A DNA stretch of 64,000 bases from Apium graveolens (Eukaryota > Streptophyta > Magnoliopsida > Apiales > Apiaceae). A program made the position numbers and the translations under genes. Positions 63,614 to 64,000 of this stretch are shown here, one piece after another. Every line of letters begins with the position of its first letter. Positions within the stretch are counted from its first letter, which is position 1. The notes under the pieces were generated by a model. It did no database searches. It was given only the letters and a program-made list of their open reading frames with translations, and had not been told where the DNA came from. The stretch lies in the NCBI RefSeq assembly GCF_009905375.1, contig NC_133649.1, positions 224,399,275-224,463,274 on the forward strand, given 5' to 3'.

Positions 63614-64000
63614 TGTTATGGGTAAAAAACTATAATATATTTAATGCTAGGGTTCGTGAGCTTCAAGACTATTTGACTGCTCTCGTACTTCGTGACTCAA
63701 TCTGCCTTCACAAGATGCCTACGTACCTTGTTGTATGTTAAAGATCAAGTCAAAAAATGTAGTTCTAATTTATGGGGTGAGGCCCCTTATATACGCATGA
63801 GATGCCTCGATTGGATTAGGGTTAGGAGACTTGGTAAGTAAGTCTCCGTCTTTGAATGGACTTCAGAGTCCTAGAATGAAGGAAGCAGATTCATTACTGG
63901 TTTAGGTGCCTTGAACGCTGCTCATCACAAAATTGTATCATTGATTGAACTCATTTAATGAGCTGTTAATTTTCCATATTTATTAATTACAAAATTAATA
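63614..64000 (-). repeat. 5' LTR of Tat2, cut by window edge
   Basis: The plus-strand left edge is TGTTATGGGTAAAAAAC at 63614, two bases from the PBS. The LTR continues past the right end of the window, so the length is unknown. It contains a possible transcription start region with TTATATACGC near 63786. Confidence 0.7.

Larger units (their letters stand above)
59550..64000 (-). mobile_element. Second Tat-type Ty3/gypsy element (Tat2), 3'-truncated and interrupted
   Basis: On the minus strand, from the right: LTR (63614 to beyond the window), PBS (63595-63611), gag from 63584 to about 61930, protease (61988-61797 and 60229-60000), and the start of RT to 59550, where homology ends. A solo LTR (60235-61796) splits the protease. 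Several frameshifts lie in gag. RT, RNase H, integrase and the 3' LTR are missing to the left, where host sequence next to the PARG1-like gene begins. Confidence 0.85.

Overview
This is a plant nuclear window, most likely from a eudicot. The evidence is intron-rich genes with GT/AG introns, land-plant HDAC and PARG family members, and layered Ty3/gypsy and Ty1/copia LTR retrotransposons. The family or species cannot be fixed from the sequence alone. There are no prokaryotic features, CRISPR arrays or recognisable RNA genes.

Layout. (1) 1-11120: a minus-strand chromovirus (Tekay/Del-like) element with about 4.1-kb LTRs that are almost identical, around a decayed and shuffled interior. It sits inside the last ORF of a SIRE-type Ty1/copia element, whose ORF tail (11121-11543) and 3' LTR (11777-12796) follow. 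(2) About 13676-19542: a minus-strand Tat-lineage Ty3/gypsy element (gag, protease, RT, RNase H, second RNase H, integrase), broken by stops and frameshifts. (3) 20075-20766: an NB-ARC resistance-gene pseudogene. (4) 22768-24912: a coiled-coil protein gene of unknown function whose ATG appears to be split by an intron. (5) 25596-33841: a complete 14-exon class II histone deacetylase gene (HDA5/HDA18 type, 664 aa when spliced). (6) About 35950-49744: nested retroelement remnants, containing an 11.25-kb Athila element (37318-48571) with a perfect 5-bp target duplication inside a Tat-type gag. (7) 50585-59088: a complete 11-exon poly(ADP-ribose) glycohydrolase gene (PARG1 type, 536 aa). (8) 59550-64000: a second Tat-type element, 3'-truncated, whose protease is split by a 1562-bp solo LTR with a perfect 5-bp target duplication.

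Functionally the window holds two intact chromatin-related enzymes on the same strand: a lysine deacetylase and an enzyme that removes poly(ADP-ribose). They are separated by nested transposons. For both genes the intron phases close without a frameshift over all exons, so I regard them as functional. Everything transposon-derived is coding-defective. Insertion order can be read: SIRE before Tekay, Tat gag before Athila, Tat2 before the solo LTR. No clearly new biological system is evident. The most unusual items are the young but scrambled long-LTR element, the start codon split across an intron containing telo-box-like repeats, and the strong C-to-T signature in the stops of the Athila element.
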